Below, in pieces: positions 63,148 through 64,000 of a stretch of 64,000 nt of DNA. The first letter of the stretch is position 1; every line of letters starts with the position of its first letter. The stretch comes from Collibacillus ludicampi (GTDB lineage: Bacteria; Bacillota; Bacilli; Tumebacillales; BOQE01): NCBI RefSeq assembly GCF_023705585.1, contig NZ_BOQE01000001.1:1688501-1752500 (forward strand), written 5' to 3'. The notes under the pieces were generated by a model. It was not told the origin of the DNA. It did no database searches and worked only from the letters and a program-made list of their open reading frames with translations. The position numbers and the translations under genes were made by a program.

Positions 63148-64000
63148 ATGAAAACAATTGTTTTTGGAGGTACCGGGTTTATTGGAGGCCATGTTGTTGA
63201 ACAATTACAACTAGCTGGACATCAAGTAACGGCAGCTGTTCGAGACACGAGTGACACAACATTTTTAAAAAGTTTGGGAGTGAATGTCGTTAGGATTGAC
63301 TTTTCTAATTCTTCAGCTATTGGAAAAGTGATAGAAGGGCATGAAGTCGTTTATAATTGCACAGCGGCTGCGAAGCTGCATACGCAAATCAGCTTAGATG
63401 CTCCAGTGGAAATAAAATTGACCAGAACGCTTATTGAAGCTGCTGCTTCACATGGTGCTTCCCGATTTATTCAGTTAAGTACAATCGTAATATATGATTT
63501 CCAAAGTAACGAACCGATTGACGAATCCTATACTCCACAACCTGAGTACCCGATACAACGTTTGGGAATCGAAAGGGAAAAAATAATCGAAGAAGCAGGA
63601 CGAAAAACAGGGATTACAACGATCGTGTTACGCCCGGCAAGCACCATAGGTGTTAGGGATCACTCATCATTTTTCGCAAGACTATTCGCTGCACATGTTA
63701 ATGACCAATATCCAATGGTAGGAAATGGAGATGTAAAAGTTTCTCTCGTTGATACTCGCGACATTGGACGGGCGATGGTTTGGTTAGGCACTTTTCAAAA
63801 GCCCCAACATGACAATGGCATCTACTTACTTAAAGGATTTGATACAACCTGGAAGCAATTAAAAACAGCCATAGACCATGCAACAGGGAAGAATTCCAAA
63901 ACTATAAATATACCTGAATTTTTAACGGACGAGCAAATGATTGCATATCATTTAACACCGTTCGTATTGAAAACTTTTACAGTGAATAGACTTTGGAATG
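63148..64000 (+). CDS. NAD-dependent epimerase/dehydratase-like protein (cut by window end)
   Basis: 284 codons remain open at the window end. FGGTGFIGGHVVEQL is the NAD(P) loop (about 6-20). The usual YxxxK catalytic pair is not clear (YPIQRLGIEREK instead), so it may be an atypical SDR binding cofactor for reduction or sensing. GGGGGAT site. Faces the HxlR regulator. Confidence 0.85.
   Translation, partial: MKTIVFGGTGFIGGHVVEQLQLAGHQVTAAVRDTSDTTFLKSLGVNVVRIDFSNSSAIGKVIEGHEVVYNCTAAAKLHTQISLDAPVEIKLTRTLIEAAASHGASRFIQLSTIVIYDFQSNEPIDESYTPQPEYPIQRLGIEREKIIEEAGRKTGITTIVLRPASTIGVRDHSSFFARLFAAHVNDQYPMVGNGDVKVSLVDTRDIGRAMVWLGTFQKPQHDNGIYLLKGFDTTWKQLKTAIDHATGKNSKTINIPEFLTDEQMIAYHLTPFVLKTFTVNRLWN

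Overview
This window is from a spore-forming, low-GC Gram-positive bacterium of the Bacillales. I infer a lineage near Alicyclobacillaceae (Tumebacillus/Effusibacillus type), but no marker here proves the genus. The evidence is the Bacillus-type order rpoB-rpoC-rplGB-rpsL-rpsG-fusA-tuf, the S10/spc/alpha clusters, and the sporulation and germination genes gerD, kbaA, pdaB and gerA/gerB. rpsD lies inside the alpha operon, and rplQ is followed directly by truA.

Positions 1-28.2 kb are the transcription/translation super-cluster, almost all on the + strand: RNA polymerase subunits, two elongation factors, about 30 ribosomal proteins, secY, adk, map, infA, truA, rplM and rpsI. Strong sigma-A promoters (rplGB, rpsJ, rplM) and hairpins split it into transcripts. 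Several non-coding leaders are structured: a hairpin beside the rpsJ ribosome binding site, a long hairpin before rpsM, a three-way junction before rplQ and an L13-type leader. The map gene carries an in-frame amber stop.

Positions 28.4-35.8 kb hold salA (mrp), gerD, kbaA, pdaB, a SpoIIM-like membrane protein, two small unknown genes, an sdpR-sdpI regulator/immunity pair with no toxin genes, and an SLH-domain surface protein. Positions 36.3-39.4 kb are a sulfate assimilation operon (APS reductase, TSUP permease, ATP sulfurylase) behind a structured leader with two competing helices. Positions 39.5-46 kb are the cyclic-di-AMP and amino-sugar block cdaA-cdaR-glmM-glmS, with a glmS ribozyme before glmS.

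Three copies of one nested palindromic repeat family lie between tuf and rpsJ, before the cysH leader, and between cdaR and glmM. They are the most novel-looking signal in the core half.

From 46 kb onward the DNA is accessory and scarred. It contains a non-coding segment with 17-bp inverted ends and guanine tracts, a cation/proton antiporter, a permease/aldo-keto reductase deletion scar, and a group II intron whose reverse transcriptase gene was invaded by a second intron and then fused to it by deletion. An AraC-controlled group of aldehyde/ketone redox genes follows, with two frameshifted or truncated members. After it come a TetR remnant, a gerA-gerB germinant receptor pair without gerC, a small XRE/membrane-protein pair, and an HxlR regulator facing a partial NAD-dependent epimerase. 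I saw no tRNA or rRNA genes, no CRISPR array and no replication origin.
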